Assembly: GCA_028865235.1 (NCBI GenBank)
Contig: CP114561.1
Coordinates: 372,001-436,000 of the forward strand
DNA: 64,000 nucleotides
Reading direction: 5' to 3'
Source: Candidatus Manganitrophus sp.
GTDB lineage: Bacteria > Nitrospirota > Nitrospiria > SBBL01 > Manganitrophaceae
Under the pieces are notes generated by a model. The model ran no database searches, was not told where the DNA came from, and worked only from the letters and a program-made list of their open reading frames with translations. The position numbers were made by a program, and so were the translations under genes. The first letter of the stretch is position 1. Each line of letters starts with the position of its first letter. Below, piece after piece: positions 27,343 to 36,681 of this stretch.

Positions 27343-28529
27343 AAGAAATTGCGATTATCGACGGCGTCCGGACACCGATCGGGAATATGGGCGGGGCGCT
27401 GAAAGAAATCACGAACCATAAGATGGGAGAGCTGGTCGTCCGGGAAGTGGTCAAGCGGACGGGGATCGATCCGACCCTGGTCGAAGAGGTCATCTTCGGC
27501 TGCGTCGGACAATACAGCGACGCGACCAACCTCGCCCGCGTGATCACCCTGATGTCCGGCTTGCCGATCACCACACCGGCCTACACCGTGGCGCGAAATT
27601 GCGCCTCGGGGATGCAGGCGGTTATAAACGCCTGCCAGAACATCCTCGCCGGCGACGCCGATGTTCAGATCGCCGGGGGGGTCGAAAATATGAGCCTGGC
27701 GCCATTTGTCTCGCGCGACATGCGCTTCGGACACCGGCTGAAACACTCCGTCATGATCGATTCGATCTGGGAGGGGTTGACCGACGGTTTCTGCGGCCAG
27801 ATCATGGGCTATACAGCGGAGAATCTCGCCGAGGAGTTTAAGATTTCGCGCCAAGAGCAGGACAAATACGCGGTTGAAAGCCACAAAAAGGCTTTCCGCG
27901 CCACCCGCGAGGGAAAATTAAAAGAGGAGATCGTTCCGGTCTCCATCCCCAAAAAGGTCGCCGGAAAAGAGGTCACGCCGGAGCTATTCGCCCAGGATGA
28001 AGGACCCAACGTTGCCTTGAGCGAACAGATGCTCTCCCTCTATCCGACCGTCTTCAAGGAGGGTGGAACGGTGACCCCCGGCAATGCCTGTCCCATCAGC
28101 GACGGCGCGGCCGCCCTTTTGATGATGTCGAGGGAGAAGGCCCAAGCGCTCGGATTAACACCGCTCGGTTATGTTCGATCCTACGCTTCGGTCGGCGTCG
28201 AGCCGCAGCGGATGGGAATCGGCCCCGCACTCGCCATCCCCAAGGCGCTCAAAAAAGCGAACCTCTCGCTCTCCGATATTCAACTGATCGAGGTCAATGA
28301 AGCGTTCGCCGTCCAATATCTTGCGGTAGAGCGGGTCCTCGGGAACAAGCGGGAGATCACCAATGTCAACGGCGGCGCCATCGCATTGGGCCACCCGGTG
28401 GGGATGAGCGGAACCCGTCTGATCATCACCTTACTGAAAGAGATGAAGCGCCGGAATCTTACCCTCGGCGTCGCCTCCCTCTGCGTCGGCGGCGGCCTCG
28501 GATCGGCGATGGTATTGGAGAGAAAATAA
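27339..28529 (+). CDS. Acetyl-CoA acyltransferase (thiolase)
   Basis: 396 residues. It carries out the last step of beta-oxidation, splitting 3-ketoacyl-CoA to acetyl-CoA plus shortened acyl-CoA, or the reverse condensation. Catalytic residues are visible: the nucleophilic Cys in VARNCASGMQAV, the His in GGAIALGHPVGMSG, and the second Cys in SLCVGGGLGSAM. Length is normal. It overlaps fadD by four bases and is followed after 26 bases by the hydroxyacyl-CoA dehydrogenase. FadA and acetoacetyl-CoA thiolase cannot be told apart by eye, but the context favours FadA. Confidence 0.93.
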   Translation: MKEIAIIDGVRTPIGNMGGALKEITNHKMGELVVREVVKRTGIDPTLVEEVIFGCVGQYSDATNLARVITLMSGLPITTPAYTVARNCASGMQAVINACQNILAGDADVQIAGGVENMSLAPFVSRDMRFGHRLKHSVMIDSIWEGLTDGFCGQIMGYTAENLAEEFKISRQEQDKYAVESHKKAFRATREGKLKEEIVPVSIPKKVAGKEVTPELFAQDEGPNVALSEQMLSLYPTVFKEGGTVTPGNACPISDGAAALLMMSREKAQALGLTPLGYVRSYASVGVEPQRMGIGPALAIPKALKKANLSLSDIQLIEVNEAFAVQYLAVERVLGNKREITNVNGGAIALGHPVGMSGTRLIITLLKEMKRRNLTLGVASLCVGGGLGSAMVLERK

Positions 28530-28555
28530 CCGGATCGGAACAGCGGGAGCGTACA

Positions 28556-29770
28556 ATGTACATCTATAAGGCGGCAGTGATTGGTGCAGGAGCGATGGGA
28601 TCGGGCATCGCGCAGGTGGTTACCTACTCCGGTTTGCCCGTCGTTCTGAAAGATGTTGATCAAAAATCGGTCGATAGAGGAATCGAGGCAATCCGGAAGA
28701 TCTATCAGAGCCGGGTCGACAAGGGAAAGATGACCGCCTCGGAGCTGGAACAGAAGATGATGCTGGTGACCGGCGCGACCGACTACGCCGGATTCTCCGA
28801 TGTCGATATCGTCATTGAGGCGATCTTCGAAGATCTCGAGGTGAAACGAAAACTCTTCCAGGAATTGGAAACAGTTTGCCCCGAGAGCACGATCTTCGCC
28901 AGTAACACCTCTTCGCTTCCAATCTCCGCCATTGCAGCCGGAACGAAGCGACCGGAGAAGGTGATCGGGATGCACTTCTTCAACCCGGCCCCGGTGATGA
29001 AGCTGGTGGAGGTGATCCCCGGCCTCGGCACTTCTCAGGAAACGATGGATGATGTGGTCGCCTTTACCGAAAGTCTCCGGAAAATTCCGATCCGGGTGCA
29101 GGAGTGCGCCGGCTTTCTGGTGAACCGTCTCCTGATGCCTTATCTCAATGAAGCGGCCCTGGCGCTGCAGGAAGGGTCGGCCCCGGCAAAACAGATCGAT
29201 GAAGCGATCGTCGCCTTCGGAATGCCGATGGGGCCCTTTACCCTCTCCGATATGATCGGGATCGACGTTGCGGTGAAGGTCGCCGACATTCTCTACGATG
29301 CCTACGGCCCTCGCGTCACGCCGGCGGAAATTTGGACAGCGCTTTACGAGGCAAAGCGCTACGGGACGAAAAGCGGCTCCGGGTTCTACGAATATGGTGA
29401 AGAGAAAAAAGAAAGCCTCGATGCGATCATCGCCAAACTCCAGAAGCAGACCGGAAAGAAGGGGACCCGCTTCTCGGTCAACCGTCTGATGATGCCGATG
29501 ATCAACGAGGCGGTCATCTCGCTGCAAGAGGGGGTGGCCACGGCAGGCGACATCGACATCGCCATGATGGCCGGCACAGGGTTTCCGCAAGATAAAGGAG
29601 GACCGCTTCATTATGCAGATCAGATCGGCGTCGATGTCGTTCTCTCCGAATTACAGGCCCTCACAAAAGAACTCGGCCCCCGTTTCTGGCCGGCGCCGAT
29701 GCTGAAACGGATGGTGATGGGGGGTTATCTCGGTGTGAAATCGGGAAAGGGATTTTTTACTTATACATAA
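28556..29770 (+). CDS. 3-hydroxyacyl-CoA dehydrogenase with duplicated C-terminal domain
   Basis: 404 residues. The N-terminal NAD-binding Rossmann domain begins GAGAMGSGIAQV; the catalytic His-Glu pair lies in GMHFFNPAPVMKLVEVI. The C-terminal helical domain occurs twice: VNRLLMPYLNEAALALQEG (about residues 195-290) and VNRLMMPMINEAVISLQEG (about 305-400). Single-domain enzymes are about 280 residues, and in the FadB fusion the hydratase half would precede this part; here the hydratase is a separate gene directly downstream. It oxidises L-3-hydroxyacyl-CoA to 3-ketoacyl-CoA with NAD. Confidence 0.93.
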   Translation: MYIYKAAVIGAGAMGSGIAQVVTYSGLPVVLKDVDQKSVDRGIEAIRKIYQSRVDKGKMTASELEQKMMLVTGATDYAGFSDVDIVIEAIFEDLEVKRKLFQELETVCPESTIFASNTSSLPISAIAAGTKRPEKVIGMHFFNPAPVMKLVEVIPGLGTSQETMDDVVAFTESLRKIPIRVQECAGFLVNRLLMPYLNEAALALQEGSAPAKQIDEAIVAFGMPMGPFTLSDMIGIDVAVKVADILYDAYGPRVTPAEIWTALYEAKRYGTKSGSGFYEYGEEKKESLDAIIAKLQKQTGKKGTRFSVNRLMMPMINEAVISLQEGVATAGDIDIAMMAGTGFPQDKGGPLHYADQIGVDVVLSELQALTKELGPRFWPAPMLKRMVMGGYLGVKSGKGFFTYT

Positions 29771-29781
29771 AGGAGGCCGGC

Positions 29782-30561
29782 TTGGCGAACCAATTCATCA
29801 ACTACACTCTGGAAGATCGCGTTGCGACGGTGACAATCAGCAATCCCCCGGCGAATGTTCTGACAACCCCTCTTGTAAAAGAATTAGATAAAGTTTTTGA
29901 TGAGCTTTCCGGGAACAACGATGCAAAAGTCATCATTTTGACCGGATCGGGAACGCTCTTCGTCGCAGGAGCCGATATCAAAGAGATCGGCTCGATCTCC
30001 TCCTCGAAGCAGGGAGAAGATCTCGCCCTCATGGGACAAGCTGTCTTCAATAAGATCGAGCAGATGAGGAAGCCGGTCATTGCGGCCATCACCGGTTTCT
30101 GTCTCGGAGGGGGGATGGAGCTTGCAATGGCCTGTCATATGCGGATCGCAGGGGATCGCGCCCGGATGGGACAGCCGGAGATCAATTTAGGAATCATCCC
30201 GGGATTCGGAGGAACGCAACGCCTGTCGCGTCTGGTCGGCAAAGCGAAGGCGATGGAAATCATCCTGACAGGCGACATGATCAACGCCCAGGAGGCGAAG
30301 GCGCTCGGTCTGGTGAATAAAGTGGTTCCGGAAGGGGAGGTACTGAAGCAGGCGGTCGGATTGGCCAAGAAGATCGCTTCGAAAGGAATGAAGGCGATTG
30401 CCGCCGCGATGAGCGCCATTCAAGAGGGAACCACGCAGCCGTTGTCCCAAGGGCTGACCCTGGAGGCGAAGCTCTTCGGACAGATCTGCGACACCAGCGA
30501 CATGAAAGAGGGGATCTCGGCTTTTATCGAAAAGAGGCAGCCGAAGTTTCAAGATCAGTGA
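29782..30561 (+). CDS. Enoyl-CoA hydratase/isomerase
   Basis: 259 residues starting at TTG, five bases after AAGGAGG. Crotonase-fold motifs are present: oxyanion loops AGADIKEIGS and GFCLGGGMELAMAC, and the two catalytic glutamates in GGGMELA and QPEINLGIIPGFGG. It hydrates trans-2-enoyl-CoA to 3-hydroxyacyl-CoA. The spacing from the dehydrogenase is 11 bases. The two proteins together replace the usual FadB fusion. Confidence 0.93.
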   Translation: MANQFINYTLEDRVATVTISNPPANVLTTPLVKELDKVFDELSGNNDAKVIILTGSGTLFVAGADIKEIGSISSSKQGEDLALMGQAVFNKIEQMRKPVIAAITGFCLGGGMELAMACHMRIAGDRARMGQPEINLGIIPGFGGTQRLSRLVGKAKAMEIILTGDMINAQEAKALGLVNKVVPEGEVLKQAVGLAKKIASKGMKAIAAAMSAIQEGTTQPLSQGLTLEAKLFGQICDTSDMKEGISAFIEKRQPKFQDQ

Positions 30562-30599
30562 ACAGGTGAGCTCCTTACCGCGCACCCTTTGGAGGAAAC

Positions 30600-31760
30600 A
30601 TGGAATTTAACTTCAGCGAAGAACAGACCATGCTCCGCGATATGGTCCGGAAATTTACCGACAATGAGGTCAAGCCGGTCGCCCAGCGGATCGACAAAGA
30701 GCACAATGTCGATCTCGTGAAGGGAATTTTCAAGAAAGGGGCCGAGCTGGGACTCTGCGGGATTCCTTTTCCGGAGCAATACGGCGGCGCCGGGTTCGGC
30801 GAGCTTGGATATTGCATCCTTCTCGAAGAGCTCTCTCGCGGATGCGCTTCCACCTGCGTGACGTTCGGCGCGCATATCGGGCTGGCGGGAACCTCGATCC
30901 TCCTGGGCGGGACCGAAGAGCAGAAACAAAAATACCTCATCCCTTTGGCGCAAGGAGAGAAGATGGGCGCCTATGCCCTCACCGAGCCGGGCGCCGGATC
31001 GGATGCGGCAAATATACAGCTCTCCGCCAAGCGGGACGGCGACCACTACATCTTAAACGGCACCAAACTCTGGATCACCAACGGCGATATTGCAGATATC
31101 GTGGTCGTCTATGCCGTCACCGACCCGGCGCTCAAGGCCCGGGGGGGGATCACCGCTTTTATTGTCGAAACAACCACGCCCGGTTTCTCCGCCAACCGGA
31201 TTCAAGACAAGATGGGCCTGCGCGGCTCGGCGACCGCCGAGTTGGTTTTTCAGGATGTCCGTGTCCCGAAGGAGAACATTCTGGGCGAAATCGGAAAAGG
31301 CTTCATCATCGCGATGCAGACGCTGGATGAATCGCGGCTCTCGCTCGCCGCCGGCTGCATCGGGGCGGCAAAAGAAGTGATCTCGATGTCGGCCGACTTC
31401 GCCAAAAAACGGGTCGCCTTCGGACAGCCGATCGCGCATTTTCAGGCGATCCAATTCATGATCGCGGAGATGACCACGGAAGTCTACCTGATGGAATCGG
31501 TCGTCTATCGGACCGCCTGGATGTATGATCAGGGAAAGAAGATCCCCCGGGAAGGGGCGATCTGTAAGTTGTTCTGCACGGAGGCGCTCGATCGGATTGT
31601 CGACAAAGCGGTTCAAATCCACGGCGGAAACGGCTTCATGGGAGAACACCCGGTGGAGCGCTTCTATCGGGACTCCCGGATCAACCGAATCTTCGAAGGA
31701 ACCAATGAAATCCAACGGCTGGTCATCGCCGAAGATGTCCTGAAAAAGGGAGGATTTTAA
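30600..31760 (+). CDS. Acyl-CoA dehydrogenase
   Basis: 386 residues, GGAGG before the ATG. FAD-dependent alpha,beta-dehydrogenation of acyl-CoA with electrons passed to ETF. Motifs: YALTEPGAGSDAA, LWITNGDIAD, the DKMGLRGSATAELVF stretch, and the C-terminal segment IHGGNGFMGEHPVERFYRD with the catalytic-base region RIFEGTNEIQR. Length is that of short- and medium-chain enzymes. The stop overlaps the ATC start of the next ETF gene by one base (TAATC). Confidence 0.94.
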   Translation: MEFNFSEEQTMLRDMVRKFTDNEVKPVAQRIDKEHNVDLVKGIFKKGAELGLCGIPFPEQYGGAGFGELGYCILLEELSRGCASTCVTFGAHIGLAGTSILLGGTEEQKQKYLIPLAQGEKMGAYALTEPGAGSDAANIQLSAKRDGDHYILNGTKLWITNGDIADIVVVYAVTDPALKARGGITAFIVETTTPGFSANRIQDKMGLRGSATAELVFQDVRVPKENILGEIGKGFIIAMQTLDESRLSLAAGCIGAAKEVISMSADFAKKRVAFGQPIAHFQAIQFMIAEMTTEVYLMESVVYRTAWMYDQGKKIPREGAICKLFCTEALDRIVDKAVQIHGGNGFMGEHPVERFYRDSRINRIFEGTNEIQRLVIAEDVLKKGGF

Positions 31761-32457
31761 TCCAAATCGTCGTCCTCATCCAGCCGGTTCCCGATCTCTC
31801 CAAGGCCAGCGTCAGCAAAAGCCAAGCGCTTCTCATCGAAAAGGGACCGCGCGTCATGAACCCGGCCGACCGAAACGCGCTGGAGTTTGCGCTTCAAATC
31901 AAAGAAAAAGCAGCCGAGTGGAAGGCGACCGGTGGTCAAGTGGAGATCACCACCCTCATGCTCGCTCCGTCGGAATTCGAGGGAATTCTGAAAGAGACAC
32001 TCGCGCTGGAAGCCGATCGCGCGGTCATCCTCTCCGACGCCGCTTTTTTAGCGGGGGATGAAACCGCCGCCGCGTCGGCCCTGGGGCAAGCGGCGGCCAA
32101 ACTGAAAGCCGATCTCGTTTTATGCGGCGAAGGGGCGATGGGTCACCGGGTCGCGGAGGAGATGAACTTCCCCTCGGTTCATTCCATCAGCGGGATTTCA
32201 TTCGATCAAGGCGCGTTGAAGCTCCTGTCCAAGAAACAAAACGGAGAGGAGATGATCAATGTCGCCCCCCTCTCCTTGCGTCAGTCATCGCGAGAAGCAA
32301 TACCCCCCGCATTGCCAATGCGATTAAAATCATGAAGGCCGCCAAAAAAGAGATCCTTCGATGGCCCCCCGCCGATCTTGGCTTAACGGCGGACAAAGTC
32401 GGCTCCGGCGCATCCGGGATGGAGCGCGTACGATCCTTCACTCCGGACAGCACTTAA
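31760..32457 (+). CDS. Electron transfer flavoprotein beta-subunit-like protein (first ETF pair), ATC start, frameshifted
   Basis: About 232 residues when corrected. The frame runs back past the previous stop codon without an ATG, GTG or TTG; the only well-placed codon is ATC at 31760, six bases after GGGAGG and overlapping the upstream TAA as in a TAATG junction. The product begins IQIVVLIQPVPDLSK and has the ETF domain pattern (MNPADRNALEFALQIKE, TTLMLAPSEFE, LVLCGEGAMG). The frame breaks in the C6 run at 32265-32270; one added C gives NVAPPLLASVIARSNTPRIANAIKIMKAAKKE, divided by the shift, then ADLGL, the beta-subunit signature region. It would pair with the truncated alpha protein downstream. 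Confidence 0.75.
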
Positions 32458-32509
32458 TTGACCCAAAACACTTCGAAAAATTGACGCTCATCAAGAAGGT
32501 GTTATACTG

Positions 32510-33088
32510 ATGAATGACATCAGCATTGATGGAACCTGGACGCATCTCTTAGTTATCGTAGAAGCTGAATCCGGCCGGCTGACCCAGGCCTCAAAGGAAA
32601 TCCTTGGCAAGGGGCGGGAATTGGCCGACCAACTCGGAGTCTGGCTGATGGTATATCCCCGGCCGTTTCCCCCGGACAACGCAAAAGAGATCATCTCCTA
32701 CGGCGCAGACCTTGTCTTTCGAATACCCTCTCCTTCGGAAGCCTCTCCGGCCGATCGCTTGTTTGGCGAGAAAGCCCGGTTGACCCACTTGATTGAAACA
32801 AAACGACCGGAGATCGTCCTCTTTCCCTCGAACGAGCGAACAACCCCACTGGCGGCCCGTGTCGCACAACATTTTCGAACCGGCCTCGTGACCGGCTGCA
32901 CGGGAATGGCCCTCGATTTAACCGAGCGGCGACTCCTCGCCACGCGGCCTCTTTTTGATGGAAAACTTTTTGAAGAGTATACCTGGCCGGCGCGCCGTCC
33001 GCAGATGGCGACCCTGGCCGCCGGCGCCTTCTCGGAAGGATTTTCAGATCTATACAGAGAAGGACAGATTGAGGAGATATCGAATTAA
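32510..33088 (+). CDS. ETF alpha-subunit-like protein lacking the FAD-binding domain
   Basis: 192 residues. It aligns with domain I of ETF alpha: THLLVIVEAESGRLTQAS at the start, ADLVFRIPSPSE, RPEIVLFPSNERTTPLAARV, and ending near RRPQMATLAAGAF, exactly where domain I stops in normal alpha subunits. The roughly 130-residue FAD-binding C-terminal domain is absent. The stop is clean and followed by a ribosome site for the next gene. No remnant of the FAD domain follows in another frame, so this is not one of the local frameshifts. It may form a flavin-poor ETF-like heterodimer with the preceding protein. Function unknown. Confidence 0.72.
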   Translation: MNDISIDGTWTHLLVIVEAESGRLTQASKEILGKGRELADQLGVWLMVYPRPFPPDNAKEIISYGADLVFRIPSPSEASPADRLFGEKARLTHLIETKRPEIVLFPSNERTTPLAARVAQHFRTGLVTGCTGMALDLTERRLLATRPLFDGKLFEEYTWPARRPQMATLAAGAFSEGFSDLYREGQIEEISN

Positions 33089-33103
33089 GATGAAGGAGAA
33101 AAG

Positions 33104-33897
33104 ATGAATATTGCCGTCTGCATCAAGCAGGTTCCGGCCTCTGAATCGAAGGTGAAGCCGTCGGCGGACGGAAAAGACATCGATCGGACCGGACTCACCT
33201 ACGTCGTCAATCCGTATGATGAATTCGGCGTCGAGGAGGCCTTAAGAATCAAAGAGCGCCTCAAGACCGGCCAGGTGACCGTCTTCACCCTCGGTCCTGA
33301 AAAGGCCGCGGAGGCGCTCGGACCTGTCTCGCGGTCGGAGCCGATCAAGCGGTGCACATCAAAGATCCCGGTTTGGACGGGGGGGACGCTTACGCCACCG
33401 CCGTGGCGCTGGCGGCCGCGCTGAAGCGAAATCCGTACGATATTCTCTTCTTCGGGCGTCAGGCCATCGATGATGACGCCGGGGCGGTGGGAATTCACGT
33501 CGCCGAGATGATGGGGCTTCCGCACGTCGCCGGGATCAACAAACTGGAAATCGATCCTCAGGCCAAAAAAGCGATCGCCCATCGGCAGATTGAAGGGGCG
33601 ATCGAGGTGGTGGAGGTGACCCTTCCGGCCATCTTCACCTGCCAGAAGGGGCTGAACGAGCCGCGATACGCTTCACTTCCCGGCATCATGAAAGCGAAGC
33701 AGAAACCGCTCACGGTGCTGACATTGGCCGACCTTGGCCTTGATCCGGGCCAGGTCGGATCGAACGGAGCGAAGCTGGTCGTGGAAAAGATCGAATCTCC
33801 TCCGGTTCGCTCGGCCGGAAAAATCATCGAAGGGGAGCCGGCCCAAGCGGTGGCCGAACTGGTTCGGGTGTTACGCGAGGAGATCAAGGTCCTCTAA
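33104..33897 (+). CDS. etfB: Electron transfer flavoprotein beta subunit, frameshifted
   Basis: 264 residues when corrected, the normal length for EtfB. N-terminus MNIAVCIKQVPASES, then VVNPYDEFGVEEALRIKE, and after the break AVHIKDPGLDGGDAYATAVALA, FGRQAIDDDAGAVG and the beta-specific KGLNEPRYASLPGIMKAK...DLGL. The frame is lost at about 33319-33321, where one missing base (restoring AEALRTCLAVGADQAV) rejoins the halves. It carries electrons from acyl-CoA dehydrogenase with EtfA at 35094. A patatin gene separates the two subunits. Confidence 0.9.
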
Positions 33898-33927
33898 TCG
33901 GATTTGATCTCGGTTGGTAAAAAGTGT

Positions 33928-35076
33928 ATGGCGCAAGAAAACGTCCAGGATTCCCAAACCGGGGGAGCGGAAAAGCAGGGCCGAGCCAAAAGGGCGCTGG
34001 TCCTGGCCGGCGGCGGGATTCCCGGCTGGATGTATGAAATCGGATGCCTGACGGCGCTCGACGATTTCTTCGACGGCTTCTCGGTGAATGACTTCGATAT
34101 TTATGTCGGAACCAGCGCCGGGGCCGCCGTCGCCGCGCTGATCGCAAACGGCGTCAAGCCGCGGATGATCTACGACGATATCAAGAACGACCGAAAGACG
34201 CCGTTCAACTTCGCCCGGCGGGACATCTACAGCTTCGGCTATCAAGAAACATCGCATATCATCAAGAAGTTCCTAAAATCGCTTTACCCGATCTTTCGAT
34301 ACTATATCAAAAGCGGTCGAAAGGTTTCGATCCTCGACCTTTTGGAGTTCCTGCAGGAGAGTCTCCCTTCGGGAATCTTTACGTTGAAGAATTTTGATCT
34401 CTACCTTTCCAATTTCTTCTCCCAAGAGGGATACACCAACGATTTTAGAAAACTGAGGAAAGCGCTTTACATTCCGGCGGTCGATGTTGATGTGGGACGA
34501 TATGACGTATTCGGTGAAGAGGGATTTGATGACGTGCCGATTTCCCAGGCGGTCATCGCCTCTTCCGCCATGCCGATTCTTTTTCAGCCGATTCAGATTC
34601 GAGGGAAAGATTACATCGACGGCGGGGTGGGGCGCGTCGCCTATATGGATATCGCCATGAACCACGGCGCCGAGATGATGTGGATCATCAATCCGGTCCA
34701 ATACATCGTCAACGATCGAAACCGGGTCCGCCTGCCGTCGCTTTCCGCCGACGGAAAAGCGGTCGGGATCAGGGAAAAGGGGTTCACGTACATCTACGAT
34801 CAGGCGATGCGGGTCAACACATCGACCCGCATGTACTTGGCGATGAAACGTTATATTTCCGAACATCCGGAAAAGCAGTTTATTTTAACCCAGCCCAAAC
34901 CGTCGGAGGCCTTCATGTTCGCGCACCACGCGGTCAGCTATAACACCCGCGCTCAGGTCCTCCGGTACGGTTACCATTCCACCATGCAGGCGCTGCGAGA
35001 GGAATTCGCTTACTACAAGGATTGCTTGAATCGGAATCAAATTGAGGTGACGCTCGACAAGTTCAAGGAACCGTGA
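33928..35076 (+). CDS. Patatin-like phospholipase
   Basis: 382 residues from the ATG at 33928; a TTG at 33904 is less likely. It has the patatin oxyanion loop LAGGGIPGWMYE, the nucleophile elbow GTSAGA (Ser of the Ser-Asp dyad) and the dyad aspartate in YIDGGVGRVAY. Patatins free fatty acids from phospholipids or neutral lipids. No signal peptide is visible, so it is probably cytosolic or peripheral at the membrane. It sits between etfB and etfA inside the beta-oxidation operon, which suggests that it supplies fatty acids to the pathway. Confidence 0.9.
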   Translation: MAQENVQDSQTGGAEKQGRAKRALVLAGGGIPGWMYEIGCLTALDDFFDGFSVNDFDIYVGTSAGAAVAALIANGVKPRMIYDDIKNDRKTPFNFARRDIYSFGYQETSHIIKKFLKSLYPIFRYYIKSGRKVSILDLLEFLQESLPSGIFTLKNFDLYLSNFFSQEGYTNDFRKLRKALYIPAVDVDVGRYDVFGEEGFDDVPISQAVIASSAMPILFQPIQIRGKDYIDGGVGRVAYMDIAMNHGAEMMWIINPVQYIVNDRNRVRLPSLSADGKAVGIREKGFTYIYDQAMRVNTSTRMYLAMKRYISEHPEKQFILTQPKPSEAFMFAHHAVSYNTRAQVLRYGYHSTMQALREEFAYYKDCLNRNQIEVTLDKFKEP

Positions 35077-35093
35077 CGATTGAAGGAGGCACC

Positions 35094-36086
35094 ATGCCAG
35101 GGATTTTGGTTTTTGCGGAACAACGGGACGGCAAGGTCAAACGGGTCGGATTGGAAGCGCTCGGCGCCGCTCGTCGGCTCATTCAAAAGGCCGGCGGAGA
35201 GGTAGGGGCGGTGTTGATCGGAGATCAGATCGCATCGGAGGCGAAAGGCTTGGCCGCCGGCGGAGCAGATAAAGTCTACCTGGCTGAAACGCCCGAGCTG
35301 CGGCTCTACTCGTCGGAAGGGTATGCCTCCATCCTCGCCGACGTGGCAAAAAGAATCCAACCCTCGCTCATTCTCATGGGAGCGACCGCGATGGGAAAAG
35401 ATCTCGGCCCCAAGCTGGCGGCCAAACTCAAAGGTCCCTTCATGGGAGATTGTGTCGGATTGGAAATCGGAGAGGGGGGCGTTGCGACGGCGACCCGCCC
35501 GATCTATGCCGGGAAGCTCCTCTCAAGACTGACGAGCCGGCAGCCGACCCTTCAAGTGGCCACGCTCCGGCCGAATGTCTTTCCGGTTCATCCGCCCGAT
35601 CCGGCCCGCGAGCCGGTCATCGAAAAGGTTGCTCCCCCCATCGATCTTACAAAATTGGGCGATAAGGTGAGAGAGGTCGTCGCGACGGTCGGCTCAAAAG
35701 TCGAGTTGACGGAGGCCCGGATCATTGTTTCGGGGGGGCGGGGATTGAAGGCGCCCGAAAACTTCAAGCTGGTTGAAGAGCTCGCCGAGGCGCTCGGCGC
35801 GGCGGTGGGGGCGTCCCGCGCCGCCGTCGATGCAGGTTGGAAACCGCACGCTTATCAGGTCGGCTTGACGGGAAAGACGGTCTCGCCCGTTCTCTACGTG
35901 GCGTGCGGCATCTCCGGGGCGATTCAGCATCAGGCCGGAATGTCCTCTTCCAAATATATTGTCGCCATCAACAAAGACCCGAACGCCCCGATCTTCAAGA
36001 TCGCAACCTACGGCATCGTCGGAGATATTTTCGAGATCCTGCCGCTTCTAACCGAGGCCGTCAAAAAAATGACGGCCGAGGGGTGA
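35094..36086 (+). CDS. etfA: Electron transfer flavoprotein alpha subunit
   Basis: 330 residues from the ATG at 35094, which has GGAGG upstream; a GTG-region start at 35073 overlaps patatin and is rejected. Domain I runs to [15 protein letters not shown]; the FAD domain follows with [35 protein letters not shown] and [13 protein letters not shown], then NKDPNAPIF. It is a complete alpha subunit, in contrast with the truncated one at 32510. It passes electrons from acyl-CoA dehydrogenase toward the quinone pool; no ETF:quinone oxidoreductase is seen in the window. Confidence 0.94.
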   Translation: MPGILVFAEQRDGKVKRVGLEALGAARRLIQKAGGEVGAVLIGDQIASEAKGLAAGGADKVYLAETPELRLYSSEGYASILADVAKRIQPSLILMGATAMGKDLGPKLAAKLKGPFMGDCVGLEIGEGGVATATRPIYAGKLLSRLTSRQPTLQVATLRPNVFPVHPPDPAREPVIEKVAPPIDLTKLGDKVREVVATVGSKVELTEARIIVSGGRGLKAPENFKLVEELAEALGAAVGASRAAVDAGWKPHAYQVGLTGKTVSPVLYVACGISGAIQHQAGMSSSKYIVAINKDPNAPIFKIATYGIVGDIFEILPLLTEAVKKMTAEG

Positions 36087-36092
36087 CAAAAA

Positions 36093-36128
36093 GTAGGGGC
36101 ACGACAGGTCGTGATGTCGTGCCCCTAC
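36093..36128. repeat. Palindromic GTAGGGGC...GCCCCTAC element downstream of etfA
   Basis: GTAGGGGCACGAC and its imperfect complement GTCGTGCCCCTAC flank a short spacer. It sits between converging etfA and HU and may act as bidirectional terminator. A sister element with the same GTAGGGGC ends is at 63837. Confidence 0.7.
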
Positions 36129-36147
36129 AGAAATGCAAACCGTGGAA

Positions 36148-36435
36148 CTATTTCTTTCCTAAGATCGAGTCTTTCGCCGCCTTCGCAACACGGAATTTCA
36201 CCACGCGCTTCGCCGGGATCTTGATCGCCTCGCCCGTCTGCGGGTTCCGTCCCATTCTCGCTTTACGATTGACCAGAACAAGCTTCCCGATACCGGGAAG
36301 GGTGAAGGTGTTCTTCGCTTCCCGGTAGGCGAGCCCGGCCAATTCATCGAGAAATTGAACCGCTGTTTTCTTCGGAAGACTGGTCTTCTTTGAAAGGGTG
36401 TCGGCGATCTGAGACTTGGTCATGGCTTTGGCCAT
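36148..36435 (-). CDS. HU-family DNA-binding protein
   Basis: 95 residues from the ATG at 36435, with AAGGAGG upstream; an open frame continues further upstream but has no better start. Typical HU/IHF features are MTKSQIADTLSKKTSLPKK at the N-terminus, the beta-arm region with GRNPQTGEAIKIPAKR, and the C-terminal VVKFRVAKAAKDSIL. It binds and bends DNA as a homodimer and shapes the nucleoid. The promoter candidate lies about 175 bases upstream, leaving a long leader. Confidence 0.95.
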   Translation of the reverse strand: MAKAMTKSQIADTLSKKTSLPKKTAVQFLDELAGLAYREAKNTFTLPGIGKLVLVNRKARMGRNPQTGEAIKIPAKRVVKFRVAKAAKDSILGKK

Positions 36436-36609
36436 ACGTTCATCCTCCTTATAGGTAGAAGTACGATTGATCCAATCTTGCCAAGGCGAACACCTCTTGC
36501 CTTGGCTGTAACAACCATCGGAGCGGGCCACGCGTCTTTCTTTAAGACTGAATGAACTCCTCAGTCGGGAGGGGGGCCCCTTCACCCTCCCACCAGATAA
36601 GATCGTGAG

Positions 36610-36638
36610 AATATATACTGAATTTTAAAAGAGGTCAA
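36610..36638 (-). promoter_or_regulatory. Candidate sigma70 promoter of the HU gene
   Basis: On the minus strand TTGACC, 17-base spacer, TATATT. The leader to the HU start is about 175 bases and includes a G-rich/C-rich stretch (36569-36591) that could fold. Confidence 0.6.
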
Positions 36639-36681
36639 GAGAAGAAAATACAAAAAAAGAATTCTTTAAAAAGCTTCTCCT

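Noticed and set aside
28280..29611. 443-codon open frame on the minus strand
   Set aside because: Antisense to hydroxyacyl-CoA dehydrogenase and the thiolase end; composition is that of a shadow frame.
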